Positions 17,374-25,855 of a stretch of 63,671 bases of DNA are shown here, piece by piece. Location: assembly GCA_945861565.1 (NCBI GenBank), contig CAMAUY010000019.1, positions 1 through 63,671 of the forward strand, in the 5' to 3' direction. The translations under genes were made by a program, and so were the position numbers. A model generated the notes under the pieces. That model did not search any database, was not told the origin of the DNA, and worked only from the letters and a program-made list of their open reading frames with translations. The DNA is from Akkermansia muciniphila (GTDB taxonomy: Bacteria; Verrucomicrobiota; Verrucomicrobiia; Limisphaerales; UBA9464). The first letter of the stretch is position 1, and the number at the start of each line of letters is the position of its first letter.

Positions 17374-18312
17374 ATGAATCCTACCTCTACCATCCTTTCC
17401 TTCTTTACCACGCTCGCCTGCGCGGCATTGACCGCCGCGCTGCCCCTCAACGCCGCTGAGTCGGAACGGAACGAGCACAAGAGCCTGCCGGCCACGAGCG
17501 GTGGCACCTTGATCTTTACGACCTTTGCCGGCGCGATCGACATCAAGACGCACGACCAGGATCAGGTCACCTATGACGCAGTGCTGAAGCTTGGCAACGG
17601 CTGGTTTGGCAGGAGCTCAAGCGAGCTCATTGATCAGATTGTGTTCGACTATGAAAACTCGGGCGGCGACGTGAAGATCGCGATGAAGTGGAAGGACGGC
17701 AAACAACCGTGCGGCGTCAGCCTGAACGCCCGGCACACGCTGGTGGTGCCCGCAAAGTACAACCTCGAGGTGCGAACCGCCGGCGGCAGCATCAGCGTGG
17801 CGGACATCACCGGCAACGTTGCGGCCCATACGTCCGGCGGCAACCTTAAGTTCGGCAAAGTAAAGGGGGAGATCAAGACGCACACCAGCGGCGGCAGCAT
17901 CAGCCTGGAGGACGTAAAGGGTAACGCCGACGTCGAGACCTCGGGCGGCAGCATCAAAGTGGGCAACGTGGAAGGCAATGTGTCGGCTCATACGTCCGGG
18001 GGCAGCATTCAAGTCGGAGCGGTCAGCGGCGCGATGAAGGGCCACACCTCCGGTGGTTCCATCCGCGCGGAGCTTGCCGGCCAGATCGAACAGCCGCTCG
18101 AATTAAACACATCCGGCGGCAGTATCAGCCTGACCGTCCCCAATGACTTCAAGGCGGACCTTAACGCCAGCACCTCTGGCGGAAACGTGAACTGCGACCT
18201 GCCGGTGGAAGGCGCAGTCAAGCGCAGCTCGGTCAACGGCAAGTTGAACGGCGGCGGGCCCAAAGTTTCCCTCAGCACTTCTGGCGGTAGCATCAAAGTG
18301 GCGAAGCGATAA
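17374..18312 (+). CDS. Exported DUF4097-type beta-repeat protein
   Basis: A 312-residue protein with a signal peptide (residues 1-27, ending LPLNAAES) and a repeat domain built on (T/A)SGGSI or SGGNL every 18-20 residues, about nine times from residue 140 to the end. This is the DUF4097 (putative adhesin) pattern, predicted to form a single-strand-per-turn beta-solenoid with Ser-Gly-Gly turns. It is probably periplasmic or surface-located. A short N-terminal region (GTLIFTTFAGAIDIKTHDQD) forms the first turns. It stands alone between the CRP-HypE scar and an opposite-strand hypothetical gene. Function in this family is not established. Confidence 0.75.
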   Translation: MNPTSTILSFFTTLACAALTAALPLNAAESERNEHKSLPATSGGTLIFTTFAGAIDIKTHDQDQVTYDAVLKLGNGWFGRSSSELIDQIVFDYENSGGDVKIAMKWKDGKQPCGVSLNARHTLVVPAKYNLEVRTAGGSISVADITGNVAAHTSGGNLKFGKVKGEIKTHTSGGSISLEDVKGNADVETSGGSIKVGNVEGNVSAHTSGGSIQVGAVSGAMKGHTSGGSIRAELAGQIEQPLELNTSGGSISLTVPNDFKADLNASTSGGNVNCDLPVEGAVKRSSVNGKLNGGGPKVSLSTSGGSIKVAKR

Positions 18313-18410
18313 TGGCTCCGCCATCAACCGCTGAAACTGAGAAATATAGAACCTGTCCCCTATGTGCAGACCCACAGGAAAGGTCGTGAGATCGTCTCAA
18401 GGAATAATGA

Positions 18411-18995
18411 TCACACGACGGATACGCTCGTCCGGCCCTGAATGCGTTTCAAGTCTTGCTGCCGGAGAATTCCTTCCAGCACGGGCGTGATCGTCTCGGC
18501 GCGCCAATGAATCTGTGCGATGACCCGGTTGACATCACTTCGCGGCGTGGGAGCGAAGAAGTCGAGCCCGGCCCCGTGGGCCATTCGTTCGATGGCCGCT
18601 AATCGAGGCGAACCCACACCGTCGGGATTCTCATCAGGGCCGAAAAGAGCAACGACCGCAGCCGAGGTTCCACGCTTCCTTCCGATGGCATCCACGGCCC
18701 AACGATCGATGGCCAGAGGCCACGGACCAACGCCGCTCGTCGCAATAATCAGGATATCCGCCCTGACCGCATCACTGGCGGCCACCGTGCACCAGTCTAC
18801 ATCCGCCAAGAGAGAAAAAGACCAGGGCAGCGGTTCGAATTGAATGTCGTCACCAAAGTGTTTTCCCAGCTGGGATAGCAAAGACATGGCGCGTTTGCCC
18901 GCAGCGAGGTCTTCGTAAGCAATAACGACGCGGAGCGACCGGGAGGGTGAATTTACACGAGGGCGCGTTTCATCGAGGACACGAGGGGTTTGCAT
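18411..18995 (-). CDS. Conserved hypothetical protein, receiver-like fold
   Basis: A 194-residue cytosolic protein with no signal or membrane segment. The core starts LRVVIAYEDLAAGKRAMSLL and alternates strands and helices (ADILIIATSGVGPWP, SAAVVALFGPDENP), suggesting a Rossmann or receiver-like sheet. I recall similar proteins as uncharacterised families in Verrucomicrobiota. No phosphoacceptor can be assigned with confidence. ATG at 18995 is preferred to an upstream TTG at 19022. It is single on its strand between a DUF4097 gene and a transporter gene. Confidence 0.6.
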   Translation of the reverse strand: MQTPRVLDETRPRVNSPSRSLRVVIAYEDLAAGKRAMSLLSQLGKHFGDDIQFEPLPWSFSLLADVDWCTVAASDAVRADILIIATSGVGPWPLAIDRWAVDAIGRKRGTSAAVVALFGPDENPDGVGSPRLAAIERMAHGAGLDFFAPTPRSDVNRVIAQIHWRAETITPVLEGILRQQDLKRIQGRTSVSVV

Positions 18996-19148
18996 TAGGG
19001 TGAGGATGCCATTCGGGTGCAATCAGACAACTGGGGTCCGGCACGCGACTTCAGTAAGGATTCTTCTTACAACAGGTCAGGGAGTGGAATAGACGGGTCA
19101 CTCTCCAACTTCGGTTGCAAAGGGAGGAGTTGTGCTCAGCGCCGTGAT

Positions 19149-19176
19149 CCGATAACCGATAACCGATAACCGAGGA
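19149..19176 (+). repeat. Short tandem repeat CCGATAA x3
   Basis: Three exact seven-base units followed by a degenerate fourth (CCGAGGA) in the 219-base gap between the hypothetical gene and the transporter stop. No function is visible. Confidence 0.7.
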
Positions 19177-19214
19177 CCGTGCGGTTGAGCCAGGGAGAGC
19201 GGCGCTGGGTGGAA

Positions 19215-20357
19215 TTACTCATGGCCGAGTTTCAGTGCTCCGCTGCGCGTCAGATAATAAAGCCCCGTGCCGATGAGCAGTCCGGCCACGTAGCCATACG
19301 GCAGGCCGAACGCCATCAATCCCACCAGCACCGCGATCATGAATTCATTTTTCACCCCCGCCGTGTCTCGCAGCAACGTCAGCATCGTCCACCCCTCGAA
19401 CAGCAGCAGCACCCCCAGAATCGGGAGTGGAAACAAGTGGCTCAATCGCTCGAAACCGCCGCTCAAAAATAGCCCGGTTAGCGCGAAGCACGAGCCGTAA
19501 ATCACCACCGACCCACCCGTGCGTCCGCCAAACGCGTAGTGCCCCGCCATCCCGCCTGATCCATGGCAGACCGGAATTCCGCTCAGGAACGGATTGAGCA
19601 GGTTCATGAAACTGTAAGTCAGCCCGATGCGCCGCACGGTGAGCGGACGTTCCGGAAAAAAATCCGATGCGACCTGCTTGGTCGCGAGAATGGAGTTACC
19701 GAGCGAGAGTGGGATTTGTGGCAAGGCCAGGACCAGAAAACCGGTCCACACATCGGCCCATGTCGGGAGGTGCGGTTGCGGCAGTCGAAAACCAAACGCC
19801 GCGTCGCCCCTGAAATTGTCCGCATGAAATACGAGCGCATAAGCCAGCCCAAGTCCAATCACCGCCAACGCCGCAGGCAACCGGCGATTGTCCGTCAGCA
19901 AGAGCGCGAGCACAAACGCCACACCCGCCAGCGCGTAACCCCAGCCGCCGTCGGCTCGCACGTAGTCTTTCAGCGCCATCGATACCAGTTGCACGCCCAG
20001 GCCAAACTGGATGCCGCGCACGACGCATTTGGGTACGACGCGCGCAAGCCATTGCAACAAGCCCGTGAGCGCCAGCATGAGCATTACCACGCCAATGGCC
20101 AGACTCGCGCCGTATATGATGTTCGGCACGAGTTTCTGGGTAATGACGAGTACCGCCACGGCCTTGAGTGGTTGCACCGGCATTGGCATCCGATACACGA
20201 GGCCGGTGAGAATCTGCATCGCACCGAACATCACCAGCACACTGGCCGCGTCGAGTCCGGAGGCGACAATCATGCCGACGATCAACGGCAGGTCCGTGCC
20301 AAGGTCGCCGAACGCTCCGGCCAGTTCGTGACGGTCGAAGCGGAGGGGATGCTTCAC
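19215..20357 (-). CDS. MOT1-type molybdate/sulfate transporter
   Basis: A 380-residue, roughly ten-helix membrane protein of the MOT1 (putative sulfate/molybdate transporter) family. Diagnostic parts are ELAGAFGDLGTDLPLIVGM near the N-terminus, MPVQPLKAVA, and the second half-repeat with LPQIPLSLGNSILAT and GIPVCHGSGGMAGHYAFG. It would import an oxyanion across the inner membrane. The open frame extends 83 codons further upstream but is antisense to a pseudopilin gene there. GTG at 20357 is the first reasonable start and gives a family-like N-terminus. No Moco gene is adjacent (moaC is 20 kb away), so molybdate over sulfate is inferred from family only. Confidence 0.78.
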   Translation of the reverse strand: MKHPLRFDRHELAGAFGDLGTDLPLIVGMIVASGLDAASVLVMFGAMQILTGLVYRMPMPVQPLKAVAVLVITQKLVPNIIYGASLAIGVVMLMLALTGLLQWLARVVPKCVVRGIQFGLGVQLVSMALKDYVRADGGWGYALAGVAFVLALLLTDNRRLPAALAVIGLGLAYALVFHADNFRGDAAFGFRLPQPHLPTWADVWTGFLVLALPQIPLSLGNSILATKQVASDFFPERPLTVRRIGLTYSFMNLLNPFLSGIPVCHGSGGMAGHYAFGGRTGGSVVIYGSCFALTGLFLSGGFERLSHLFPLPILGVLLLFEGWTMLTLLRDTAGVKNEFMIAVLVGLMAFGLPYGYVAGLLIGTGLYYLTRSGALKLGHE

Positions 20358-20442
20358 GCCAGCCGACGGGGAATCGGTGGACGGCTGATTTGGCGTGTCG
20401 GCTGAGATGGTTTGTCGCGAGATTATGTGGAGATGGAATAGA

Positions 20443-20802
20443 ATGGTTGCACCGGCGGCGCGCCCACGGAGAATAGAGAGCGTGCTCCGATTGGCAATTG
20501 CATCCCGAGTTGGGCGACAGAAATTCGCATTTACCCTGATCGAATTGCTCGGTGTCATCTCGATCATCGCCATCCTGGCCGGCCTGTTGCTCCCGGCATT
20601 GACCAAAGCGAAGGCAAAAGCATCCCAAATCCAGTGCCTCGGGAATTACCGTCAGCTCGGCTTGGCTTGGCGGCTATACATCGGCGATTACAACGACCCA
20701 TTGCCCCCAAATGAAACCAGAATGACGTTGTGGATCCGGGCCGTCCGCAAAGACCGCGACCTGCAACGTTTCCACTCCTGGATCCCCCAAACCCCTCTTT
20801 AA
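20443..20802 (+). pseudogene. Truncated type II pseudopilin
   Basis: The frame contains the prepilin signature [20 protein letters not shown] and the usual continuation [20 protein letters not shown], but after PLPPNETRM it turns into unrelated residues and stops at about 119 residues instead of the normal 230-280. The C-terminal H-X-DG-type part is missing. Sequence right after the stop is a Verrucomicrobiota-type intergenic repeat, so the gene probably lost its 3' part. It is divergent from the transporter, and the region before its methionine overlaps that gene's possible upstream extension. Confidence 0.6.
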
Positions 20803-20807
20803 CTGCG

Positions 20808-20912
20808 CCACACAAAGGGTCACCCGACGCCAGCCCAGGGCAAATGACCGGCCGAAGGTCACGGAGGTGGTGCCGCCCTTTCAGGGCTGGGATTGTGTGG
20901 ACGTCGGTGAAG
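20808..20912. repeat. REP-like intergenic repeat with palindromic cores
   Basis: The stretch carries AGCCCAGGGCA (about 20834) and GCCCTTTCAGGGC (about 20875-20888), a five-base-stem palindrome. I know this combination as an interspersed element of Verrucomicrobiota and neighbouring phyla (ALKGR...CPGL in its spurious translation). It lies between the truncated pseudopilin and the tRNA. Confidence 0.5.
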
Positions 20913-21100
20913 CGACATCGCGAGATTGGGTTGAAAAAGACCCATTTAACCGTCGTACCTCCATAAATCTCATTGAACAACATCGGTCCAACCGCGCTAC
21001 CGTTGCTCAGCCTGAGCTTGATGCAGTCGTGTGCAACCGGTGCGACCGGAACTTCGTACTTGAAATGCCCGGTCAGATCTTTATGAACGCGGGGCGCAAT

Positions 21101-21175
21101 GCGAGGTTAGCTCAGTGGTAGAGCACTTGCTTCACACGCAAGGGGTCGCAGGTTCGAACCCTGCACCTCGCACCA
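21101..21175 (+). tRNA. tRNA-Val (anticodon CAC)
   Basis: A complete cloverleaf can be folded: acceptor GCGAGGT/ACCTCGC, D arm GCTC/GAGC, anticodon stem CTTGC/GCAAG with loop TTCACAC (anticodon CAC), T arm GCAGG-TTCGAAC-CCTGC, discriminator A and an encoded CCA end (21173-21175). No integrase or duplicated tRNA end is seen next to it. Confidence 0.95.
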
Positions 21176-21306
21176 TTTCTTTGCGCACGGCCTCCGGCGA
21201 CAGCTTTTGCCAATCCCCGCCAACGGCAAGGGGTTGCGCAGGTTCTGACTGCTCCGCCGCCACGTCAGGCCGTGACTTGGTTGACGTTGAGGAGATTTTC
21301 CGTAGT

Positions 21307-21699
21307 GTGGTGCGTGTGCGTTCCGTAGTTCGATTTGCCACGGTGTTGGTGCTGGTCCTTTCGTTGGGCCTGCACTGGGCCGTGCTCCAAACAATTGCGT
21401 GGACGGGTATGATCGTCAGTTACTCGCGTGATGCTTCATTCACCGAAGCTGTGACCAAGACTTTCGACGGCGAACATCCGTGCCCGATGTGCAAAGTTAT
21501 CAAACAGGCGCGTGCCGAGGAAAAGCAGAAGGAAAAGAAGCAGGAGGTGAAACCCGGCTCTAAGAAATTGGATTTGGGTCTGGTTTGGAAATGCAGGGCG
21601 TTCGATTTTTCCAGAGACACCGAAAAAATGTCTTCCGTAACGGCCGACGCATCCGTTCGTACCCTCAAACCTCCCAAGCCGCCTCCTCGGACGGCCTAA
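21307..21699 (+). CDS. Small membrane protein with CPMC motif
   Basis: About 130 residues: one N-terminal membrane segment (FATVLVLVLSLGLHWAVLQ), then a soluble part with EHPCPMCKVIK, a CxxC that could bind metal or take part in redox chemistry, a Lys/Glu-rich stretch and a proline-rich end (PPKPPPRTA). The open frame begins upstream inside the tRNA, so a later start is needed; GTG at 21307 has a GAGGAG about 12 bases before it. It precedes a pseudopilin and secreted-protein set on the same strand. I do not recognise a named family. Confidence 0.6.
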   Translation: MVRVRSVVRFATVLVLVLSLGLHWAVLQTIAWTGMIVSYSRDASFTEAVTKTFDGEHPCPMCKVIKQARAEEKQKEKKQEVKPGSKKLDLGLVWKCRAFDFSRDTEKMSSVTADASVRTLKPPKPPPRTA

Positions 21700-21832
21700 T
21701 TCTTCCCCAAATTCTTCGTCCGGCGGTTACGGCCGGACGATGAATTCGCTTCGTTGTACCGTGGCCGGATTGTGTTCGGTGTGCGGTGAGTTTCCCTGAT
21801 TCGATGGCGTCCACTGGACGCGAGTCCTGTGC

Positions 21833-22528
21833 ATGAATGCGCAGATGAAGACCAAAGCCTTTACGTTGATTGAGTTGTTGGTGGTGATTGCCATCATCGC
21901 CATCCTTGCGGGGCTGTTGCTGCCTGCCTTGGGCCGTGCGAAAGCACGGGCCAAATCGATCCGATGCCTGAACAATCTCAAGAACATCGGATTGGCCACC
22001 GCGATGTACGCAAATGACAATGATGATCGACTGCCGGCCTCGTCGCACATGGGCCGCGGCAATGTGTCGTGGGTGGCTTCGTTGCTCCCCCATTTGGGCT
22101 ACCAATTCACTGCCACCAACATCGGAGCCGCCACGAATATTTATATCTGTCCAGTCGAGAAAGCCGGGACCGGTCGGATATACAGCTATGCTGCCAACGA
22201 CTTCCTGTTGAACTTCGCGACCCCTCCAGCCAACCCGAATCCAATCGCGCGGCGGACACAAGTGCCAAGCCCCTCCGACACGATCTGGATGACTGAGTCC
22301 TCGGAGAACCTGATCAACGAAGATCACTTTCACTTTGCCGGCAGACTGGTGGATGGCGAGGGCTATACCCCGAACATGTTTGTCAGCCAAGTCATTGTGC
22401 AACGCCATTCCGGCAGCGCCAATTATCTGTTTCTTGACGGCCATGTTCAGTTGATCAAGTGGGAACAGGTCCGGCCAAAGCTCACCGAGACGGGAGGACG
22501 GTTCGTGAACCCCACCGGAAATCCATGA
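21833..22528 (+). CDS. Type II secretion-type pseudopilin
   Basis: A 231-residue prepilin. After MNAQMKTKA comes [20 protein letters not shown], the N-terminal helix with the invariant Glu5, processed by a prepilin peptidase. The middle has [20 protein letters not shown] and the end has [16 protein letters not shown], the H-X-DG-type motif of the PVC superphylum. These proteins are numerous in Verrucomicrobiota and assemble into short pseudopili of type II-like secretion. The gspE and gspF genes are 22 kb away. Its stop overlaps the next gene's ATG (22525), so it is translationally coupled to a secreted protein. Confidence 0.85.
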   Translation: MNAQMKTKAFTLIELLVVIAIIAILAGLLLPALGRAKARAKSIRCLNNLKNIGLATAMYANDNDDRLPASSHMGRGNVSWVASLLPHLGYQFTATNIGAATNIYICPVEKAGTGRIYSYAANDFLLNFATPPANPNPIARRTQVPSPSDTIWMTESSENLINEDHFHFAGRLVDGEGYTPNMFVSQVIVQRHSGSANYLFLDGHVQLIKWEQVRPKLTETGGRFVNPTGNP

Positions 22529-23421
22529 TGCACCGGAATATGGTGAAATTATTTGCCAAAGTTCATGCAAGCCTCTTGCTTCTGTCGATCTGTTCGTTGA
22601 CCAGCACCCCGGTCGAGGCGCAACACGCCCACCTTTACGCCGGCGTAGTGAGTCAGACTCCCGGCGCGCCATTGTGGTTTCAAAACGGTTACCTTTGGGA
22701 TACCAACTCGTGGGGTGGTTACGCGCAATCGCCCGCCTGCATTTACCTCCAGGACAACTTTCCCGATCTTTACCCTGGGTTGTATCAGACGGCCACCACC
22801 TTTTCCGCGCTGCCAGCGACGATATTTAATGCCGGACCCAGTCCCTACGCGGCGGCACTTGGAACCTACATCGAATTAAGCTTTCTTTCGTTGCGGGGGC
22901 CGACCGGAGGTTCGTTGACCCTTTGGAATGAGATTGATGATCCGGCTCATCCATCCGTCCTGTTTACTATTCCCGTCGGCACGGTCGGTGGAACTAATCG
23001 ATTCAATTTGAGCGAGGGGGATTCATCCGATCCGTTTGCCGACCCATACGGCCATATTCATGGCCGTCGATTCACATTGAACAAACCCGGACTTTACATC
23101 GTGGGCATTCAACTCGTGGACACTTCCAACAACGGCCCCAACGGCGGTCCGGTGCAGAGTTCGTCCGAAATTATACATTTGTATCTGCAGGCCGGATTGT
23201 ACCTCAGCGATTTTTCCCTCAGCAGCAAAGGGGCCGTCGCCCGGTGCGGCCTGCCGGGATTCACGGACTATGTGTTTGAATCGAGCCCTACCGTCGCTGG
23301 AACAAATTGGGCCGTGGTCGCCAGCATCATCGGAACCTCCCACAGCGAACTACGCTGGCTCGTCGATACCAACGCGACTGCGCCAATCCGCTTCTATCGC
23401 ATCCGCAAAGCAATCAATTGA
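22525..23421 (+). CDS. Secreted protein with HIHG motif (choice-of-anchor M-like)
   Basis: A 298-residue protein with a signal peptide (to about residue 34, TPVEAQ), then [10 protein letters not shown]. The core has [16 protein letters not shown] and, near residue 173, [20 protein letters not shown] followed by [12 protein letters not shown]. The His-X-His plus F..PG.Y pattern resembles the choice-of-anchor M domain linked in some bacteria to metal-uptake loci; that link is from memory. The C-terminus is a beta-domain ending FYRIRKAIN. It overlaps the pseudopilin stop and has a paralogue at 24649-25515. Metal binding by the His residues is inference. Confidence 0.65.
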   Translation: MMHRNMVKLFAKVHASLLLLSICSLTSTPVEAQHAHLYAGVVSQTPGAPLWFQNGYLWDTNSWGGYAQSPACIYLQDNFPDLYPGLYQTATTFSALPATIFNAGPSPYAAALGTYIELSFLSLRGPTGGSLTLWNEIDDPAHPSVLFTIPVGTVGGTNRFNLSEGDSSDPFADPYGHIHGRRFTLNKPGLYIVGIQLVDTSNNGPNGGPVQSSSEIIHLYLQAGLYLSDFSLSSKGAVARCGLPGFTDYVFESSPTVAGTNWAVVASIIGTSHSELRWLVDTNATAPIRFYRIRKAIN

Positions 23422-23496
23422 GTTCTGAAGCACGACCAAGAATGCGGGGATGACCCTTCATCTCCCTCAACCCGGAAAAACGGAACAGAAGACGAA

Positions 23497-24483
23497 ATGA
23501 AAACTAGGGAAGTGAAAATGAGAGGAACACCGATCGCCGTGATCGGCGTTCGAACCGTCGTCGGAGGTCTGATCCTTTCCGCGGCGTGTTTGGTGGTCAG
23601 CAGTGTTGCCCGTGCACATGTCAGCTATTCCGGCCGCGACTTCGGCTCCTACAGCGGATTGTCGCTCGGTTCGAAGACGATCACCAATCAAGCGGTCACC
23701 GGCAACTATGGCTGGGCCGACGCCGCGGATGGCATTCTAGGTGACAGCCACCGGGGCCGTGCCTTCCGGCTCCACCTGGACAATGCCGCATTGGTCAGCC
23801 TGACGGTCTCAGCCAATCCGAGCGCGACCACGAATTCGCTCGGCGGGCTTATTCCGGCATTCTCCATCTATTCGGGCTTGGCGGCTCTGGCCCCACTCCC
23901 ACCGTCGCAAACGACCAATGCTGCCAGCCCCGATCATGACGTCGGCGTTGCTTCCGAGGCGTGGCGGACTTGGTGGGTTCAACAGAATGTAGATCCGACG
24001 GCCACAGACCCTGGTTCGACGGATGGAAGCTGGAATGCGTTGGGGGACTGGAAAATCGGTGGCGATGGCGACCTCCCGGGTGATTTTACCCAATTGAGCA
24101 GTTTTATCTATAAAGGCTCGGCGGTGGACACCAACGCCACCGGGACGGTGACCGGCAGCTTCGCGCTCTCGGCTGGCGACTACACCATTTTCATTGGCGG
24201 TAATGACATCGCGAACAAAACCGCCGGCACGGCGCACTCGCCCCATGGGATTTCAGCGACTTTGTCTGTAACTCCGACGCCGGTCCTCAGTATTGCCCCG
24301 AAAGTGTTTGTCGCGTGGCCCTCCGGCACCAGTACCAATTGGGTGTTAGAATCCGCATTGGCCACCGACTCGACGCATTGGACGAGCGTGACCAACGTTC
24401 CCGTTACCGTGGACGGACAACTCGGCGTCGTGGTCGACAGCCGTGCGACCCAGCATTATTTCCGCTTTCGCTACGCACCGTAA
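23497..24483 (+). CDS. Secreted protein of the HVSYSGRDFG type
   Basis: A 328-residue exported protein with an N-terminal membrane/signal segment (VVGGLILSAACLVVSSVARA) and mature start HVSYSGRDFGSYSG. The region around GWADAADGILGDSHRGRAFR and the end of the first domain (SLTVSANP) resemble proteins that elsewhere often carry PEP-CTERM anchors; no such anchor is present. The last 80 residues form a beta-domain ending HYFRFRYAP, like the tails of its two neighbours. ATG at 23518 has a better Shine-Dalgarno (AGGGA) and is an alternative start. The order and shared tail type suggest one unit with the genes on either side. Confidence 0.65.
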   Translation: MKTREVKMRGTPIAVIGVRTVVGGLILSAACLVVSSVARAHVSYSGRDFGSYSGLSLGSKTITNQAVTGNYGWADAADGILGDSHRGRAFRLHLDNAALVSLTVSANPSATTNSLGGLIPAFSIYSGLAALAPLPPSQTTNAASPDHDVGVASEAWRTWWVQQNVDPTATDPGSTDGSWNALGDWKIGGDGDLPGDFTQLSSFIYKGSAVDTNATGTVTGSFALSAGDYTIFIGGNDIANKTAGTAHSPHGISATLSVTPTPVLSIAPKVFVAWPSGTSTNWVLESALATDSTHWTSVTNVPVTVDGQLGVVVDSRATQHYFRFRYAP

Positions 24484-24648
24484 TGCGCGTGTGGAAGGAT
24501 CGATGTTCCAGCTTGATTGCAACGCCGAACATTTCTGTCACCGACCTATGAAGTCGGGACCGGTAGTGGGCGGTGCTCCCATTCCGATCGAAGTGGTGGC
24601 GGTCATCGCCGGCACTTCGATCCAACGGGTCGCTACACACTCTGGTTT

Positions 24649-25515
24649 ATGAACATTCAGCCACAGACCCTGGTCCGGATGTCGGTGCTTGCACTGCTTG
24701 GCTTGGTGGCATGGGCGCTCCCATGCCTGGCGGACACTCACATCTACGCTGGCGCGGCCGGCACCAACCAAGACGACAAAGCGTACTTCAGCAACGGCAA
24801 CTTTTTTGATGGTACCCAAGGCAGTTACTCCTTCCCGCAGATTCTAAGGACCAACGGGCTGAACGAAGGTTATTACCGGGGCGACGTACTGACATTTTCC
24901 TCGCTCGCAGGAACGATTCCCAACGGTGGCCCGATTCCGGGGCATGCCGCATTCGGTTCGCGGCTTGCGGTCCAAGTGGTTAGCGTCGAGGGACCGCCTG
25001 GTGGCAGCTTCGCCTTTTGGGAGGGTGACGGAGAGAGTGACTTGGGAGTGATTACGTTCCGCGTGCCGGTCGGCACGAAAAACGGAACGAATTACGTGAT
25101 CATCAGTGAGAACAACGGCGAGCCTGGCGCAGATCCCTATGGCCACATCCACGGGCGCGAGTTTACGACAAGCACGGCCGGGACTTACCTCGTGGGGTTC
25201 CGCGTCATTGACATTTCCACCAACGGGGTCGGCGGTGGGCCGATCCAATCACCGTCTGATTTATTGCCGATTAGGTTTCAAGCTGGCTTGCGGATCGAGA
25301 CCATTCAAACCTCCACCAACCGGGTGACCGTCTCCTTTCGCAGTCCGACCGCAATCAGCAATGTACTGGAGGCCACCCGTTCCATTGAGTCGGGAACATG
25401 GAAGCCTGTGGCCGGACCCGTGCGTGGAAACAACAAACTCCAGTTTCTCGTGGAAACCAACACTCCGGGTGGGAATCGTTATTACCGGCTCCGCCTCCTC
25501 AACAATTTGCCCTGA
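24649..25515 (+). CDS. Secreted protein with HIHG motif, paralogue of 22525-23421
   Basis: A 288-residue exported protein: signal peptide to about residue 26 (LPCLADT), then HIYAGAAGTNQDD. It repeats the plan of the gene at 22525: VVSVEGPPGGSFAFWEGDG, then [20 protein letters not shown] and VGFRVIDISTNGVGGGPIQS, and a C-terminal beta-domain ending YYRLRLLNNLP. Identity between the two is clear in the HIHG region and weak elsewhere, so they are old paralogues. ATG at 24649 is chosen because the upstream 44 codons lack signal-peptide features and the HIYAG start fits. Function unknown. Confidence 0.65.
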   Translation: MNIQPQTLVRMSVLALLGLVAWALPCLADTHIYAGAAGTNQDDKAYFSNGNFFDGTQGSYSFPQILRTNGLNEGYYRGDVLTFSSLAGTIPNGGPIPGHAAFGSRLAVQVVSVEGPPGGSFAFWEGDGESDLGVITFRVPVGTKNGTNYVIISENNGEPGADPYGHIHGREFTTSTAGTYLVGFRVIDISTNGVGGGPIQSPSDLLPIRFQAGLRIETIQTSTNRVTVSFRSPTAISNVLEATRSIESGTWKPVAGPVRGNNKLQFLVETNTPGGNRYYRLRLLNNLP

Positions 25516-25558
25516 CGCGGACACGGTGCCCCCACGTCAATGGACCGGAATCGTAAAA

Positions 25559-25626
25559 AGTTGGAATAAGAGGCAAACAGGTTCGAACATGAATCACATT
25601 CACGATTCCGGGCTTGACCCCTTCCT
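25559..25626 (+). repeat. Interspersed repeat R1, copy 1
   Basis: About 68 bases containing GAGGCAAACAG, TTCGAACATGAAT and CCGGGCTTGACCCC. A second direct copy is at 28453-28520 and an inverted partial copy at 29809-29854. The direct copies differ at only a few bases. Its function is unknown; a RAYT transposase remnant abuts copy 2. Confidence 0.75.
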
Positions 25627-25653
25627 GACCATTTCCTGACGCCGCTCGTCCAA

Positions 25654-25768
25654 CTACGTGCCCAATTCCGCCGTCGCGTCTCGGGCACCGTGCAGGATCC
25701 GGACGATTTCGACTGGTTCCGTGGCAGGATCGTAAATCCTCAAACCCAGGCTTGAGCGTAACGTTCAT
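25654..25768 (-). pseudogene. Joined parD start and parE end
   Basis: From ATG 25768 the frame gives MNVTLKPGFE, the start of a ParD-type antitoxin. About ten codons later, after a one-base shift, another frame gives YDPATEPVEIVRILHGARDA then TAELGT and TAG at 25654, the usual end of a ParE/RelE toxin. Everything between (most of parD and most of parE) is gone. Neither protein can be made. Confidence 0.65.
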
Positions 25769-25832
25769 TAACCCGCTGTGCGGTGCGGTGGCCAGTGTGT
25801 CAAACCAGTCAATGGGATTTGGCGAACGTCTC
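25744..25832 (-). repeat. Repeat P, copy A (parD upstream/start block)
   Basis: On the minus strand this holds TTTGACACACTGGCCACC, a GCCGCAC/ACCGCAC box, and ATGAACGT with the first parD codons. The same block recurs at 27245-27325 (copy B) and, less well kept, at 29905-29974 (copy C). TTGACA could serve as a -35 element. Confidence 0.65.
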
Positions 25833-25855
25833 ACTTCTTACTTAGTCGATGTTAC

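Larger units (their letters stand above)
25516..25855. other. Gene-poor stretch with repeat R1 and a parDE scar
   Basis: No intact gene is visible. The stretch holds repeat R1 (25559-25626), the joined parD/parE remnant (25654-25768) and the shared upstream block of repeat P (25744-25832). Confidence 0.6.

Noticed and set aside
21101..21175. tRNA-Val as an attachment site of an integrated island
   Set aside because: No integrase and no duplicated tRNA 3' end could be found in the window.
24484..24648. Possible small gene between two secreted-protein genes
   Set aside because: Short frames on both strands have no start context or motif.
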